From Propionigenium maris DSM 9537 (GTDB lineage Bacteria; Fusobacteriota; Fusobacteriia; Fusobacteriales; Fusobacteriaceae), in the NCBI RefSeq assembly GCF_027925155.1, contig NZ_BSDY01000018.1, forward strand, positions 1 to 64,000: DNA of 64,000 bases. Reading direction: 5' to 3'. A program made the translations under genes and the position numbers. Positions 8,545 to 16,738 of the stretch are shown here, in pieces; positions within the stretch are counted from its first letter, which is position 1; each line of letters starts with the position of its first letter. The notes below the pieces were generated by a model. The model saw only the letters and a program-made list of their open reading frames with translations. It made no database searches and was not told where the DNA came from.

Positions 8545-9501
8545 ATGTTTAAGAGTTTGGATGCCCTCTGGGCAAAGTTAGTGGAAAATGTTTTTGGTTT
8601 ATCCCTGGAAAGCAGAGCGGGAGAGGTGGTATGGTACTTCTTCCATGCAGCCAGCACCATAATAATCCTGTTGGGAGTAGGGATATATATTATCTCAGTT
8701 ATAAGAACCTTTATCTCCATAGAGAAGATAAAGAGGTTTATTGAAAATCACGAGGGACCAAAGTCCAATTTGATGGCATCTCTCCTGGGGATAGTGACAC
8801 CATTTTGTTCATGCTCAAGTGTACCTATCTTTATAGGATTTATAGAGGCAGGAATCCCCACTGGGGTAGTGTTCTCCTTCCTAATAACATCTCCCATCGT
8901 CAATGAAGCAGCCTTTGTAATCCTTATGACTATATTCGGATGGAAGATAGCGGTAATCTATGCTGTTTCAGGAGTGGTAATTGGAGTGGTGGGAGGACTT
9001 CTCATAGGCAAGCTGAAGATGGAGAGGTATATAGAGGAGTATGTATTTAAGATGCATATAGAGGGGAAGGCAGAGCCTGTATATAGGGGAAGAGAAAGGT
9101 TTTCCTATGCATGGAGGGAGTCTGTGGATATCGTAAAAAAACTGCTTCCATATATAGTTGTGGGTATTGGTATAGGAGCATTCATACACGGATGGGCACC
9201 AACAGATCTATTGAGTAGGTATGGAGGTAAGGGAAATATCCTTGCAGTGCCAGCAGCAACCCTTCTGGGAATTCCTCTCTATACAGATGCAGCAGGGATC
9301 ATTCCAATAGCTGAAGCCCTCATAGCAAAGGGAGTGGGAGTTGGTACTACCATGTCATTTATGATGGCTGCTGTGGCTCTTTCCCTTCCAGAGATGCTCC
9401 TTCTGAAGAAGGTTATAAAACCTCAGCTAATAGGAGTGTTTGTGGGAATAGTGGCAGTGGGAATAGTAGGGGTAGGCTACCTCTTTAATGCAATTGTATA
9501 A
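8545..9501 (+). CDS. Permease, DUF318/ArsP-like (SO_0444-type efflux)
   Basis: 318 residues with about eight membrane segments; AAAGGAGGAAGAT precedes the ATG. It carries the family signature PFCSCSSVPIFIGF (about residue 88), with thiol residues in a membrane segment, followed by GIPTGVVFSFLITSPIVNEAA. The same signature recurs in the second half as a looser inverted repeat (IPLYTDAAGIIPIAEAL). Relatives are implicated in exporting organoarsenicals, copper or zinc. The substrate here is unknown. The Cys-rich small protein just downstream (9586) and the SigZ-like factor upstream suggest a thiol- or metal-linked unit. Confidence 0.82.
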   Translation: MFKSLDALWAKLVENVFGLSLESRAGEVVWYFFHAASTIIILLGVGIYIISVIRTFISIEKIKRFIENHEGPKSNLMASLLGIVTPFCSCSSVPIFIGFIEAGIPTGVVFSFLITSPIVNEAAFVILMTIFGWKIAVIYAVSGVVIGVVGGLLIGKLKMERYIEEYVFKMHIEGKAEPVYRGRERFSYAWRESVDIVKKLLPYIVVGIGIGAFIHGWAPTDLLSRYGGKGNILAVPAATLLGIPLYTDAAGIIPIAEALIAKGVGVGTTMSFMMAAVALSLPEMLLLKKVIKPQLIGVFVGIVAVGIVGVGYLFNAIV

Positions 9502-9585
9502 TGTAAGGAAAGTTGAAAATTAGAAGTAAGATCGAAGTTTAATTAAGAAATTATCGTTTTTAATATAAATACAGAGGAGGAGAAC

Positions 9586-9783
9586 ATGTCGTTATTAAAA
9601 AAGTTTTTTCAAAAAGAGGAGAAGAGAAGGGGAGGAGGCTGCTGCACCTTTAACCTAGAGGATGAGATAGCCAAGGTTAATACTCAAGATAAAAAGGAGG
9701 AAAAGAAGAGCTCAGGCTGTGACTTTAATCTGGATGCAGAGATAGGCAAGGCTAAGAATAGGAAGAGTTCCTGTTGTGGATAG
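9586..9783 (+). CDS. Small Cys-rich protein with two C-x-FNL repeats
   Basis: 65 residues with a strong AGAGGAGGAGAAC site. I do not recognise a named family. Two tandem repeats are visible: C19-C20-TFNLEDEIAK and C45-DFNLDAEIGK, separated by a lysine-rich linker. The protein ends in C63-C64-G. It has no signal peptide or membrane segment, and the N-terminus is basic and amphipathic. Five cysteines, including two vicinal pairs, suggest metal binding, perhaps as a cytoplasmic chaperone or donor for the permease encoded 85 bases upstream. It shares CCTF(N/Q)L(E/D) with the tail of the SigZ-like factor. Confidence 0.75.
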   Translation: MSLLKKFFQKEEKRRGGGCCTFNLEDEIAKVNTQDKKEEKKSSGCDFNLDAEIGKAKNRKSSCCG

Positions 9784-9784
9784 G

Positions 9785-9817
9785 ATAAAAAAGCTCCCAA
9801 AGGGGAGCTTTTTTTTA
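9785..9817. terminator. Bidirectional terminator
   Basis: Perfect AGCTCCC/GGGGAGCT-type hairpin with A-run and T-run on either side. It ends the small Cys-rich gene on the plus strand and the mini-ORF at 9815-9895 on the minus strand. Confidence 0.85.
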
Positions 9818-9895
9818 TCCGGCGATAAGGCCTAGGATGTAGATTGAAAACAGTAGCCCCAGTATCAGCATAAAAAAGAAGATAAACTTATTCAT
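9815..9895 (-). CDS. Putative 26-residue membrane peptide
   Basis: A short frame with a good ribosome site (GGAGG, six bases before ATG). It encodes one hydrophobic helix: MNKFIFFF, then MLILGLLFSIYILGLIAG and stop. It is too short to score by codon use. The ribosome site, the single-helix composition and a stop codon set exactly at a terminator make it plausible as one of the tiny transporter or stress-linked membrane proteins. It might serve the ABC importer encoded to its right on the same strand, but the importer's own terminator lies between them. Confidence 0.45.
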   Translation of the reverse strand: MNKFIFFFMLILGLLFSIYILGLIAG

Positions 9896-9965
9896 AGAAA
9901 CCTCCATAACTTTATTAAGAGTATAGGGGAAATGGGGAGAAGATGTCAATTGAAGGGAAAATAAA

Positions 9966-9993
9966 TACCCCCTCAATCTCTTGAGAGGGTAGG
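9966..9993 (-). terminator. Terminator of the amino acid importer operon
   Basis: Minus-strand ACCCTC...GAGGGGGT hairpin followed by a T-rich stretch just after the ATPase stop codon. Confidence 0.7.
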
Positions 9994-9994
9994 G

Positions 9995-10726
9995 TTAATA
10001 CTTTAGAGTTTTTCCCAGAAAGGATTTAAGTTCCTCGGACTGTGGATTTTCAAAGAGCTCCTTTGGGTGTCCCTGCTCGATGATGGTTCCCTTATCCACA
10101 AAGATAAGGTGATCAGCTACATTCCTTGCAAACCCCATCTCATGGGTAACAAGGATGAGGTCCTTCTTCTCCTCCTTTAGCTCCTTGATGGAATCCAGCA
10201 CCTCCGATGTAAGGATTGGATCCAGAGCCGAGGTAGGCTCATCTAGAAGCATGAACTTTGCCTGAAGAGCAATGGCTCTAACTATGGCAACCCTCTGCTG
10301 CTGACCTCCAGAAAGCTGGTGAGGCCTTTTATGCATATGCTCTCCTAACTGGAACCTGTCAAGGAGCTCGGAAGCCCTTGCTCCAGCTTCCTTGAGGGAG
10401 AGTCCATGGACCTTCTCCAGGGGCAGGGTTATGTTCTGAAGAGCTGTAAGGTGGGGGAAGAGGTTGAAGGCCTGAAAGACAACACCTATTCCCTTCCTGT
10501 AGCTCTGGAGACTCTTGTAGTCAAAGTTAAGTGGTTCGGAGTTTATGGTAATCTTACCCTCCTGGGGGATCTCAAGTCCTGCCAGGATTCTCAGAAGGGT
10601 GGATTTACCCCCGCCCGAGGGACCGATTATAGCCAGGGAGTGAATATCCGCAAGCTCCAGGTTGAGGTTATTCAGGACAACCTGTTCTCCAAAGCTCTTT
10701 GTAAGGTTTTGTATACTAATTTCCAT
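9995..10726 (-). CDS. glnQ: Polar amino acid ABC transporter ATPase
   Basis: 243 residues, typical for the GlnQ/ArtP/HisP group. The Walker A motif is GPSGGGKST, the ABC signature is LSGGQQQR, and Walker B is MLLDEPTSALDP followed by the H-loop VTHEMGFA. It powers uptake through the permease encoded just upstream, overlapping its 3' end by 11 bases. The symbol follows the family; the substrate, possibly glutamine, arginine, cystine or another polar amino acid, cannot be read from the sequence. Confidence 0.9.
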   Translation of the reverse strand: MEISIQNLTKSFGEQVVLNNLNLELADIHSLAIIGPSGGGKSTLLRILAGLEIPQEGKITINSEPLNFDYKSLQSYRKGIGVVFQAFNLFPHLTALQNITLPLEKVHGLSLKEAGARASELLDRFQLGEHMHKRPHQLSGGQQQRVAIVRAIALQAKFMLLDEPTSALDPILTSEVLDSIKELKEEKKDLILVTHEMGFARNVADHLIFVDKGTIIEQGHPKELFENPQSEELKSFLGKTLKY

Positions 10727-11516
10727 AAGCCATCTTCCTTTCTAGATATGTTGAGAAGTGTGAGATAGGATATGTAAGGAGCAGATAACCTACAGCTAAC
10801 ACACAATAATTTTCCACTGTTGCAAAGGTTATGGAATCTATCTCCTGCATAACCTTTGTAAACTCAACTACAGCAATGACTGAAAGAAGAGATGAACTTT
10901 TTACAAGAAGAGCCAGCTGCCCTGCAAGGGGGGGAAGGATTCTCCTAAAAACCTGTGGAAGTATTATATAGTAATATTTCTGAAACTTATTAAAACCAAG
11001 ACTGGTAGCAGCTTCCCACTGGGTCCTGTCGATGCTGTCGATACCGGCTTTAAATATCTCTGAAACAAAGGCTCCTGAGAAGACCGACAGGATGAGTACT
11101 CCCATAAAGTATCTATTTTCTATCCTAAAGGCTGTTCCGATAAAGTAGTAGATAATGATAACCTGCACCAGCAGGGGAGTACCAATAATTATCTCTGAGT
11201 ATACCGTTGAAAAAAATCTCACAAAGAGGATATTGGAGACCTTTCCCAGATAGATAATGAGACCAATAAACATACTTAGAAAGAGGGAGAAGAGACTTAG
11301 AATAAGGGTTGTTTTAAAGCCCTCTAAGACCCTGGGTAAAAATTCTATCACCACTCCCCAGTCAACCATGTAGTTTTCAAACCTCTTAGCAGTAAAGGAG
11401 AAGATCCCTCCAAAGATTCCCACCACTATAATCGCATTTAAGGCCAGGGAAAAAATATTTCTGTCTATAAAAAGCTTAAAGAAAATATTGTTTTTATCTT
11501 GAGTATTTACGTCCAT
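10716..11516 (-). CDS. Polar amino acid ABC transporter permease
   Basis: 266 residues of the HisM/GlnP type. An N-terminal membrane helix (about 18-40) precedes the core of about five helices (80-260). The EAA loop that docks the ATPase is visible as EAATSLGFNKFQKYYYIILPQ (around residues 160-180). It lies between the binding protein (15 bases upstream) and the ATPase (11-base overlap). A single permease gene implies a homodimeric channel. Confidence 0.9.
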   Translation of the reverse strand: MDVNTQDKNNIFFKLFIDRNIFSLALNAIIVVGIFGGIFSFTAKRFENYMVDWGVVIEFLPRVLEGFKTTLILSLFSLFLSMFIGLIIYLGKVSNILFVRFFSTVYSEIIIGTPLLVQVIIIYYFIGTAFRIENRYFMGVLILSVFSGAFVSEIFKAGIDSIDRTQWEAATSLGFNKFQKYYYIILPQVFRRILPPLAGQLALLVKSSSLLSVIAVVEFTKVMQEIDSITFATVENYCVLAVGYLLLTYPISHFSTYLERKMAYGN

Positions 11517-11531
11517 ATGCAGCTCCTTCTC

Positions 11532-12311
11532 TTAGAAGAAGAATTTAAGTCCAGTTTCCTTTTCAAATTCTTCAGCCTTTTCTTTTAAGTATGTATCTCT
11601 AATCCTGTCAAAGGTACCGTCCACCTTTGCTTCAGCAATAAACTGATTTATCTTTTCAAGGAGTTCAGGCTGTCCCTTTCTGATGGCGATTCCCCATCCA
11701 TTTACATTTGGCAGAGGCTCCATGATAGTTCTGGTTGTATCGGGATACTTTGCGTGGTACCTTGCAACTGCAAGGGGGTCATAGATGATGACATCTGATT
11801 TTCCCTGGGCAACATCCAGCACTCCCTGACTCTCCTTATCGAAGTTTCTTACCCTTGCTTTAGGAGCATAGGTCCTAGCCCATAGAGCTCCAATAGTACC
11901 AGTTTTGTTGGCAATAACAACCTTTGGATTGTTAAGATCAGCAGGGGACATTACCTCTGAATCCTTGTGAGCCAGCATAACAAGTTGTGCTGTAGTATAT
12001 GGATCGGAGAAGTCCACCCTTCTGGCTCTCTCCTCATTGATGGTCATAGAGGAGATTATAGCATCGATCTTTCCCGAGTAGAGAGCAGGAATAAGTCCCG
12101 GATAGGAGGTATTCTCGATTACTACCTCTCTCCCAAGTTTCTTACCCAGAGCTTCTGCAATGGCAACACTTGCTCCAGTGGGATTTCCATTTTCATCGAT
12201 GGTTTCAAATGGGGGATACTCAAGCTCCATTCCAACTATAAATGGTTTCGTCTCTGCGTAGGATACCAGGGAAATACTTAAAACAATTAAAAAGATTAAC
12301 AACTTCTTCAT
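11532..12311 (-). CDS. Amino acid ABC transporter substrate-binding protein
   Basis: 259 residues with a cleavable signal peptide (about 1-19, ending SYA) and no lipobox cysteine, so it is a soluble periplasmic protein, consistent with a diderm. The SBP_bac_3 fold is shown by VGMELEYPPFETID, GIPALYSGKIDAIIS-type and SMTINEERARRVDFSDPY motifs. The last is the common amino acid-carboxylate binding region. It opens the three-gene importer operon. Confidence 0.9.
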   Translation of the reverse strand: MKKLLIFLIVLSISLVSYAETKPFIVGMELEYPPFETIDENGNPTGASVAIAEALGKKLGREVVIENTSYPGLIPALYSGKIDAIISSMTINEERARRVDFSDPYTTAQLVMLAHKDSEVMSPADLNNPKVVIANKTGTIGALWARTYAPKARVRNFDKESQGVLDVAQGKSDVIIYDPLAVARYHAKYPDTTRTIMEPLPNVNGWGIAIRKGQPELLEKINQFIAEAKVDGTFDRIRDTYLKEKAEEFEKETGLKFFF

Positions 12312-12348
12312 CTAAACACTCCTCCTATTTTTTATTAATTTAGTAAAC

Positions 12349-12377
12349 AATATACTATATTATTCTGGACTAGTCAA
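12349..12377 (-). promoter_or_regulatory. Promoter of the amino acid importer operon
   Basis: Minus strand TTGACT, 17-base spacer, TATATT, about 37 bases before the binding-protein start. Confidence 0.7.
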
Positions 12378-12529
12378 TGGCTGTGGAATCAGCATAAAAT
12401 ATAGTCCGGCCATATAGTTAATACTCCAATTACCTAAACTTCCTTTATGAAGATTTTTAAATAAAAGGGTGGCGCAGAGGTTTTTAGAGGAAGTATAATA
12501 ACCATAGGAAGAAATTGGAGGGAGAGTTT

Positions 12530-14695
12530 ATGAAGGTAAGATTCAGAGAAGATCAGAGAAAGATAATGGGATACACAAGGGGATATATGGGAATCCCAGC
12601 AGTGCCAGGAGCAGGAAAGACCTTCATCCTGAGCCACCTGGTAGCCAAGCTCGCCAGAGAGGAGCTTCAGGAGGGGGAGGAGATCCTGATCCTTACATAT
12701 ATGAACTCTTCAGTTATAAACTTTAAGGAAAGAATAAGAGAGGTACTGGGAGAGGAGGGGGCCCAATATCTAAAGAGGATAAGGGTTATCACCATCCATA
12801 AGCTTACCAGTGAGATATTGAGGGAGAACCAGGAGAGAACGGGACTGGCCAACGACTACAGCAACCTAACCCAGGCCAACATGTACTACCTCATGTCCCT
12901 GGCTGTAAACGCCTACAAGAAGGAGAAGCAGAAGGATTTTGAGTTCTTCCTGGATGTAAATGAGAAAAATGAAAGAAACTATAAGAGGTGGAGTGATGAG
13001 CTTGTTCAGATGACCCTGAAGCTGGTATCCAAGTGTAAGAATGAAGATATCTCCCCAGAGAGGCTCTACTCCATAACTAAAAAATACAGGAGGGAGAGCA
13101 TCCTCAGGGTGGGAGGAGACCTCTATTCCAGATACGACAAGCTGTGTAAAAAGGGAGGATACCTGGATTATGATGATCTTCTCTACCTGGCCTACAGACT
13201 CCTCAAGGAGAATAAGGAGGTAGCTGAAAGATACAGGAAGAAGTATAGATATATACTGGAGGATGAAGCTCAGGACAGCAACAGGATACAGAATAAGATT
13301 CTGAAGCTAATAACCAATGGGAACTTTGTAAGAGTGGGAGACCTGAATCAGAGCATCCTGGCAACCTTTACAAACTCCAGCCCCCAGCTATTTTCAGACT
13401 ATCTGAAAGCACATCCAACAGCGCCCATGTTTACAGCTGGAAGAAGCAGCCGGGAGATATGCAATCTGGCTAACTTTTTTGTAGAGGATACCAGGAAGAA
13501 TCATCCTCTCAAGGTAGCCAGGACAGCTCTTGCTAACCAGAAGATATCCCCTGTGGCTGCAGGGGACTATCCTCCCAACCCTCAGATGGATGTCTATGGA
13601 ATAAAGGCTATCTCTGAGGATACCGAGTATAGAGAGATGAATAAGATGGCTGCATTTATAGATGCATTCAGCAAGAAATATCCTGAGAAGAGGGTGGCAA
13701 TACTATTCCCCAAGAATTATCAGATAGAAAATGCAGCCAAGCTCTTTAAGAAGAAGGGAATGAAGTTTCAGATCCTGGCTGATATATCTGAGAGGCTGGT
13801 AGAGACCCTGGATTTCCTGGGAGATCTTCTCCTGTTTCTCTCGAGACCCTACGATGGAAGAAAACTTGTAGGAATCCTTGCCCACCTGGTGGAGCTGGAT
13901 CCTGAGAGGGATTCCAAGCTCATGAGATACCTGGAGGGAATCTCCATGGAGAAACTCTTCTTTTCACAGGATGAGCTCAACATATCGGAGGAGATGAAAA
14001 ATAATGAGCACTGGGAGGAGATATCTAAAAATATCAGAAGGATGAAGATACTTCTGGAGTTTCCACAAAACTCCCTGGAGAGGCTTCTTCTCTTTTCCGG
14101 AGAGATATTTAACTTCACAGCTGAACAGCAGCTGCTGATAGAGAAGGTGAGCGGGGATCTGAGAAGGATATTTAAGCTCAACCCCCGTTGGAGTATCTAT
14201 GACCTGGCCGGAGAGCTTAAGAAGACCAGGGCCAGTGAGTTCACCTACCTGGCTAAGAGTGTGGAGGAGGAGACCGAGGAGAAGATCGAGGAAAGGTATA
14301 ATATAACCCTTACTACCTACCATAAGAGCAAAGGGATGGAGTGGGATATGGTGTGGCTCTTCAATGTAAACTCCAACTCCTTCCCGGCATACCTTTCAGA
14401 TAATGATTACGGAAGGCAGAACTACCTGAAGAAGGAATATGAATACCCCAGAGACTATATGGAGGGGGAGTTCAGGAGGGAGTTTATAAGCAGGGAATAT
14501 GAAAACATCTCCATAAAGAGAAAGAGCGAAAGGATAGCAGAGTGTACCAGGCTCATCTATGTAGGGATAACAAGGGCGAGAGAATACCTCATATTGAGCT
14601 GCAATGAAGGTCACGATAACTACTACTTTAGAAGGATTAGAGATTTTATAGAATCGGAGAGGGAGATATATGAAGGATATAAGAAGGGAGAGTAA
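12530..14695 (+). CDS. UvrD/Rep-family superfamily 1 helicase
   Basis: 721 residues from the ATG at 12530, which has GGAGGGAG upstream. Helicase motifs appear in order: Walker A VPGAGKT (about 25-31), Walker B EDEAQDSN in place of the usual DExQD form, GDLNQSI (motif III), TYHKSKGMEWD (motif V) and RLIYVGITRARE (motif VI). There is no nuclease domain at the C-terminus, unlike AddA or RecB. The next gene is a separate RecB-type nuclease overlapping it by 26 bases, so the two together resemble a split AddAB-like DNA end-processing machine. No Chi-recognition half was seen. Confidence 0.88.
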   Translation: MKVRFREDQRKIMGYTRGYMGIPAVPGAGKTFILSHLVAKLAREELQEGEEILILTYMNSSVINFKERIREVLGEEGAQYLKRIRVITIHKLTSEILRENQERTGLANDYSNLTQANMYYLMSLAVNAYKKEKQKDFEFFLDVNEKNERNYKRWSDELVQMTLKLVSKCKNEDISPERLYSITKKYRRESILRVGGDLYSRYDKLCKKGGYLDYDDLLYLAYRLLKENKEVAERYRKKYRYILEDEAQDSNRIQNKILKLITNGNFVRVGDLNQSILATFTNSSPQLFSDYLKAHPTAPMFTAGRSSREICNLANFFVEDTRKNHPLKVARTALANQKISPVAAGDYPPNPQMDVYGIKAISEDTEYREMNKMAAFIDAFSKKYPEKRVAILFPKNYQIENAAKLFKKKGMKFQILADISERLVETLDFLGDLLLFLSRPYDGRKLVGILAHLVELDPERDSKLMRYLEGISMEKLFFSQDELNISEEMKNNEHWEEISKNIRRMKILLEFPQNSLERLLLFSGEIFNFTAEQQLLIEKVSGDLRRIFKLNPRWSIYDLAGELKKTRASEFTYLAKSVEEETEEKIEERYNITLTTYHKSKGMEWDMVWLFNVNSNSFPAYLSDNDYGRQNYLKKEYEYPRDYMEGEFRREFISREYENISIKRKSERIAECTRLIYVGITRAREYLILSCNEGHDNYYFRRIRDFIESEREIYEGYKKGE

Positions 14696-15383
14696 CTTTC
14701 TCTACACCCAGAGTTCCCTGGCTACCTTTGAAGCTTGTCCCTACAAGTTTAAGCTGAGGTATTTTCAGGGGCTCTACTGGTCGGAGGATGATGAGATAAG
14801 AGAAAGTTTTAGGAGAGGAAATGAGTTTCACCTCATTGCTGAGAGGTATTATATGGGGATGGAGGAGATGATAGGGGAGGTGGGAGATGAGAAGCTCCTA
14901 GAGGACCTGGAAAACCTAAAGAAAACCTATCCCCTGAGGGAGGGGTGGAGATACTATCCTGAATTTGAGATAAGGTATAATGAGGAGGGAGTGAGGCTCC
15001 TTGGAAGGTATGACCTTATCCTGGTAAAACCCCAGAATAAACTTCAGATTGTGGATTTTAAGACAAACAGGAGAAGGCTGGAGGAGAAGGATGTGGCAGA
15101 AAACCTCCAGACGAGGATATATTTATTTCTTTTATGGGAAAACTACAATCTTATCCTGGAGAATGCCAGAAGGATAAAAAATATAGAAATGGTTTACTAC
15201 CAGACTGAGAACCTAGACAGCAATATTACTATAAAGTATGATGAAAAAAAGCATGAGGAGAACAAAAAATACATAAAAAAAATCATGGAAAAAATAGAAA
15301 GCTTTTCCTTTGAAGGCCTTGAGAAACAAAGGGTTAGTCATTGCAGGGTGTGTGAGTTTGAAAAAATTTGCTGGAAAAGCTAA
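14670..15383 (+). CDS. RecB-family PD-(D/E)XK nuclease with Fe-S cysteines
   Basis: 237 residues, beginning inside the end of the helicase gene. The nuclease core includes EFHLIAERYY, GRYDLILV and IVDFKTNRR (D and K of the catalytic motif), then a helix with TRIYLFLL. Four cysteines are placed as in AddB and Cas4: C23 in EACPYKF, and C225, C228, C234 in CRVCEFEKIC. The C-x2-C-x5-C spacing equals that of the AddB iron-sulfur staple. The compact size resembles Cas4, but no CRISPR genes are here. Coupling with the helicase suggests end resection or repair. Confidence 0.85.
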   Translation: MKDIRRESNFLYTQSSLATFEACPYKFKLRYFQGLYWSEDDEIRESFRRGNEFHLIAERYYMGMEEMIGEVGDEKLLEDLENLKKTYPLREGWRYYPEFEIRYNEEGVRLLGRYDLILVKPQNKLQIVDFKTNRRRLEEKDVAENLQTRIYLFLLWENYNLILENARRIKNIEMVYYQTENLDSNITIKYDEKKHEENKKYIKKIMEKIESFSFEGLEKQRVSHCRVCEFEKICWKS

Positions 15384-15391
15384 AAAAAGTG

Positions 15392-15420
15392 TTGACGAGT
15401 GTTGGCTTCTATGATATTAT
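15392..15420 (+). promoter_or_regulatory. Promoter of tRNA operon 1
   Basis: TTGACG, 17-base spacer, TATTAT. It is followed by TATTCTTGTC, which also follows the promoters of the other two tRNA operons. Confidence 0.85.
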
Positions 15421-15477
15421 TATTCTTGTCTTCAGGGGGACGAAAAAAACTTCTGAAGCGTAAAAAGCTGAATATAA

Positions 15478-15565
15478 GCCTGGGTGGCGGAATAGGTAGA
15501 CGCAAGGGACTTAAAATCCCTCGGTATCTGATACCGTGCCGGTTCGATTCCGGCCCTAGGCACCA
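15478..15565 (+). tRNA. tRNA-Leu (TAA)
   Basis: Anticodon loop CTTAAAA in an AGGGA/TCCCT stem, with a long class II variable arm. CCA is encoded. First of 11 tRNAs in operon 1. Confidence 0.95.
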
Positions 15566-15602
15566 TTTCAACTTTTGAACTTAATATCACCAACACAAGT
15601 GT

Positions 15603-15678
15603 CGCGGGGTAGAGCAGTTGGCAGCTCGTCGGGCTCATAACCCGAAGGTCGCAGGTTCGAGTCCTGCCCCCGCCACCA
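15603..15678 (+). tRNA. Initiator tRNA-fMet (CAT), copy 1
   Basis: C1 cannot pair with C72, and the anticodon stem TCGGG/CCCGA carries the three G-C pairs of initiators. Loop CTCATAA. CCA is encoded. A variant copy lies at 29778. Confidence 0.95.
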
Positions 15679-15689
15679 AAAACAAACAT

Positions 15690-15765
<76 letters not shown>

Positions 15766-15768
15766 TAT

Positions 15769-15844
15769 GCGTCACTAGCTCAGTTGGTAGAGCACTCGAC
15801 TTTTAATCGAGTTGTCACAGGTTCGATCCCTGTGTGACGCACCA
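15769..15844 (+). tRNA. tRNA-Lys (TTT)
   Basis: Loop CTTTTAA in a CTCGA/TCGAG stem; acceptor GCGTCAC/GTGACGC. Identical to the copy at 25471. Confidence 0.95.
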
Positions 15845-15858
15845 CTCATTTTATAAAT

Positions 15859-15935
<77 letters not shown>

Positions 15936-15961
15936 TTTAAACTTAATAGTTGCAAAAATAT

Positions 15962-16038
15962 GGATCTATAGCTCAGGTGGTCAGAGCACTCGGCTCATAA
16001 CCGAGTGGTCGTTGGTTCAAATCCAACTAGATCCACCA
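15962..16038 (+). tRNA. tRNA with CAT anticodon, probably tRNA-Ile2
   Basis: Loop CTCATAA in a CTCGG/CCGAG stem; acceptor GGATCTA/TAGATCC. The body resembles the lysidine-modified Ile2 species (CTCATAA loop, GGTCG variable loop). The CAT tRNA at 29859 looks like elongator Met, so this one is assigned to Ile by elimination. Confidence 0.8.
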
Positions 16039-16045
16039 TTTTTTT

Positions 16046-16120
16046 GCCCCGTTCGTCCAGTGGTTAGGATACCAGATTTTCACTCTGTAGACAGGAGTTC
16101 AATTCTCCTACGGGGTACCA
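16046..16120 (+). tRNA. tRNA-Glu (TTC)
   Basis: TTTCAC anticodon-loop core as in other Glu tRNAs; acceptor GCCCCGT/ACGGGGT with a terminal G-U pair. CCA is encoded. Confidence 0.92.
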
Positions 16121-16126
16121 ATTCTT

Positions 16127-16212
16127 GGAGGATTAGTCTAATTGGTAAGGCACCGGTCTTGAAAACCGGCGGTGTTAAAGCCATGAGAGTTCGAGTCTCT
16201 CATCCTCCGCCA
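16127..16212 (+). tRNA. tRNA-Ser (TGA)
   Basis: Loop CTTGAAA in a CCGGT/ACCGG stem, with a long class II variable arm; acceptor GGAGGAT/ATCCTCC. Confidence 0.95.
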
Positions 16213-16216
16213 TGAT

Positions 16217-16292
16217 GCCCAGATAGCTCAGTCGGTAGAGCAGGGGACTGAAAATCCCCGTGTCCGTGGTTCAAATCCGCGTCTGGGCACCA
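16217..16292 (+). tRNA. tRNA-Phe (GAA)
   Basis: Loop CTGAAAA in a GGGGA/TCCCC stem; acceptor GCCCAGA/TCTGGGC. Confidence 0.95.
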
Positions 16293-16310
16293 TTTAAAAC
16301 TTTATAACAT

Positions 16311-16386
16311 GGTCGCATAGCTCAGTTGGGAGAGCACCTGCCTTACAAGCAGGGGGTCACTGGTTCAAGTCCAGTTGTGACCACCA
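16311..16386 (+). tRNA. tRNA-Val (TAC)
   Basis: Loop CTTACAA in a CCTGC/GCAGG stem; acceptor GGTCGCA/TGTGACC. Confidence 0.95.
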
Positions 16387-16393
16387 TAATAAT

Positions 16394-16470
<77 letters not shown>

Positions 16471-16479
16471 TTATTAACT

Positions 16480-16505
16480 TGGACCGTTAGGTTCTTTTTT
16501 TTTAT
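16480..16505 (+). terminator. Terminator of tRNA operon 1
   Basis: GGACC/GGTTC short hairpin (with a G-U pair) followed by nine T. Confidence 0.65.
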
Positions 16506-16574
16506 TTTTTTGTAGGAATTCAAAAGGAGAAGGATAGTAAAATGAAGATATTGAAGAAGTGAAAAGCTCTGGTA

Positions 16575-16721
16575 ATGCTTCTGTTTATACTTAGGAGGGA
16601 TGGACAGCTTACAGAGAGTTTTACTGATCAGATAAAAGCCTTTGACTTCTGGGGATATACATATGAAATTAGAAAGCTTGAAAAAGATAGAGTTCATAAG
16701 AAATTAAATTATTTATTTTAA
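16575..16721 (+). pseudogene. Orphan 48-codon frame, possible gene remnant
   Basis: A frame of 48 residues with protein-like composition (LRRDGQLTESFTDQIKAFDF, then WGYTYEIRKLEKDRV) but no good ribosome site. A stop lies just upstream in frame. It sits between the tRNA terminator and the DMT transporter. I recognise no family. It may be the 3' end of a decayed gene, as is common beside tRNA arrays, or a chance frame. Confidence 0.3.
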
Positions 16722-16738
16722 AGGAGGCATGTAGGGCT

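Noticed and set aside
15962..16038. Elongator Met identity for the CAT tRNA in operon 1
   Set aside because: The tRNA at 29859 has the Met-like TTCATAC loop, while this one has the Ile2-like CTCATAA loop and body, so Ile2 is preferred, though not proven.
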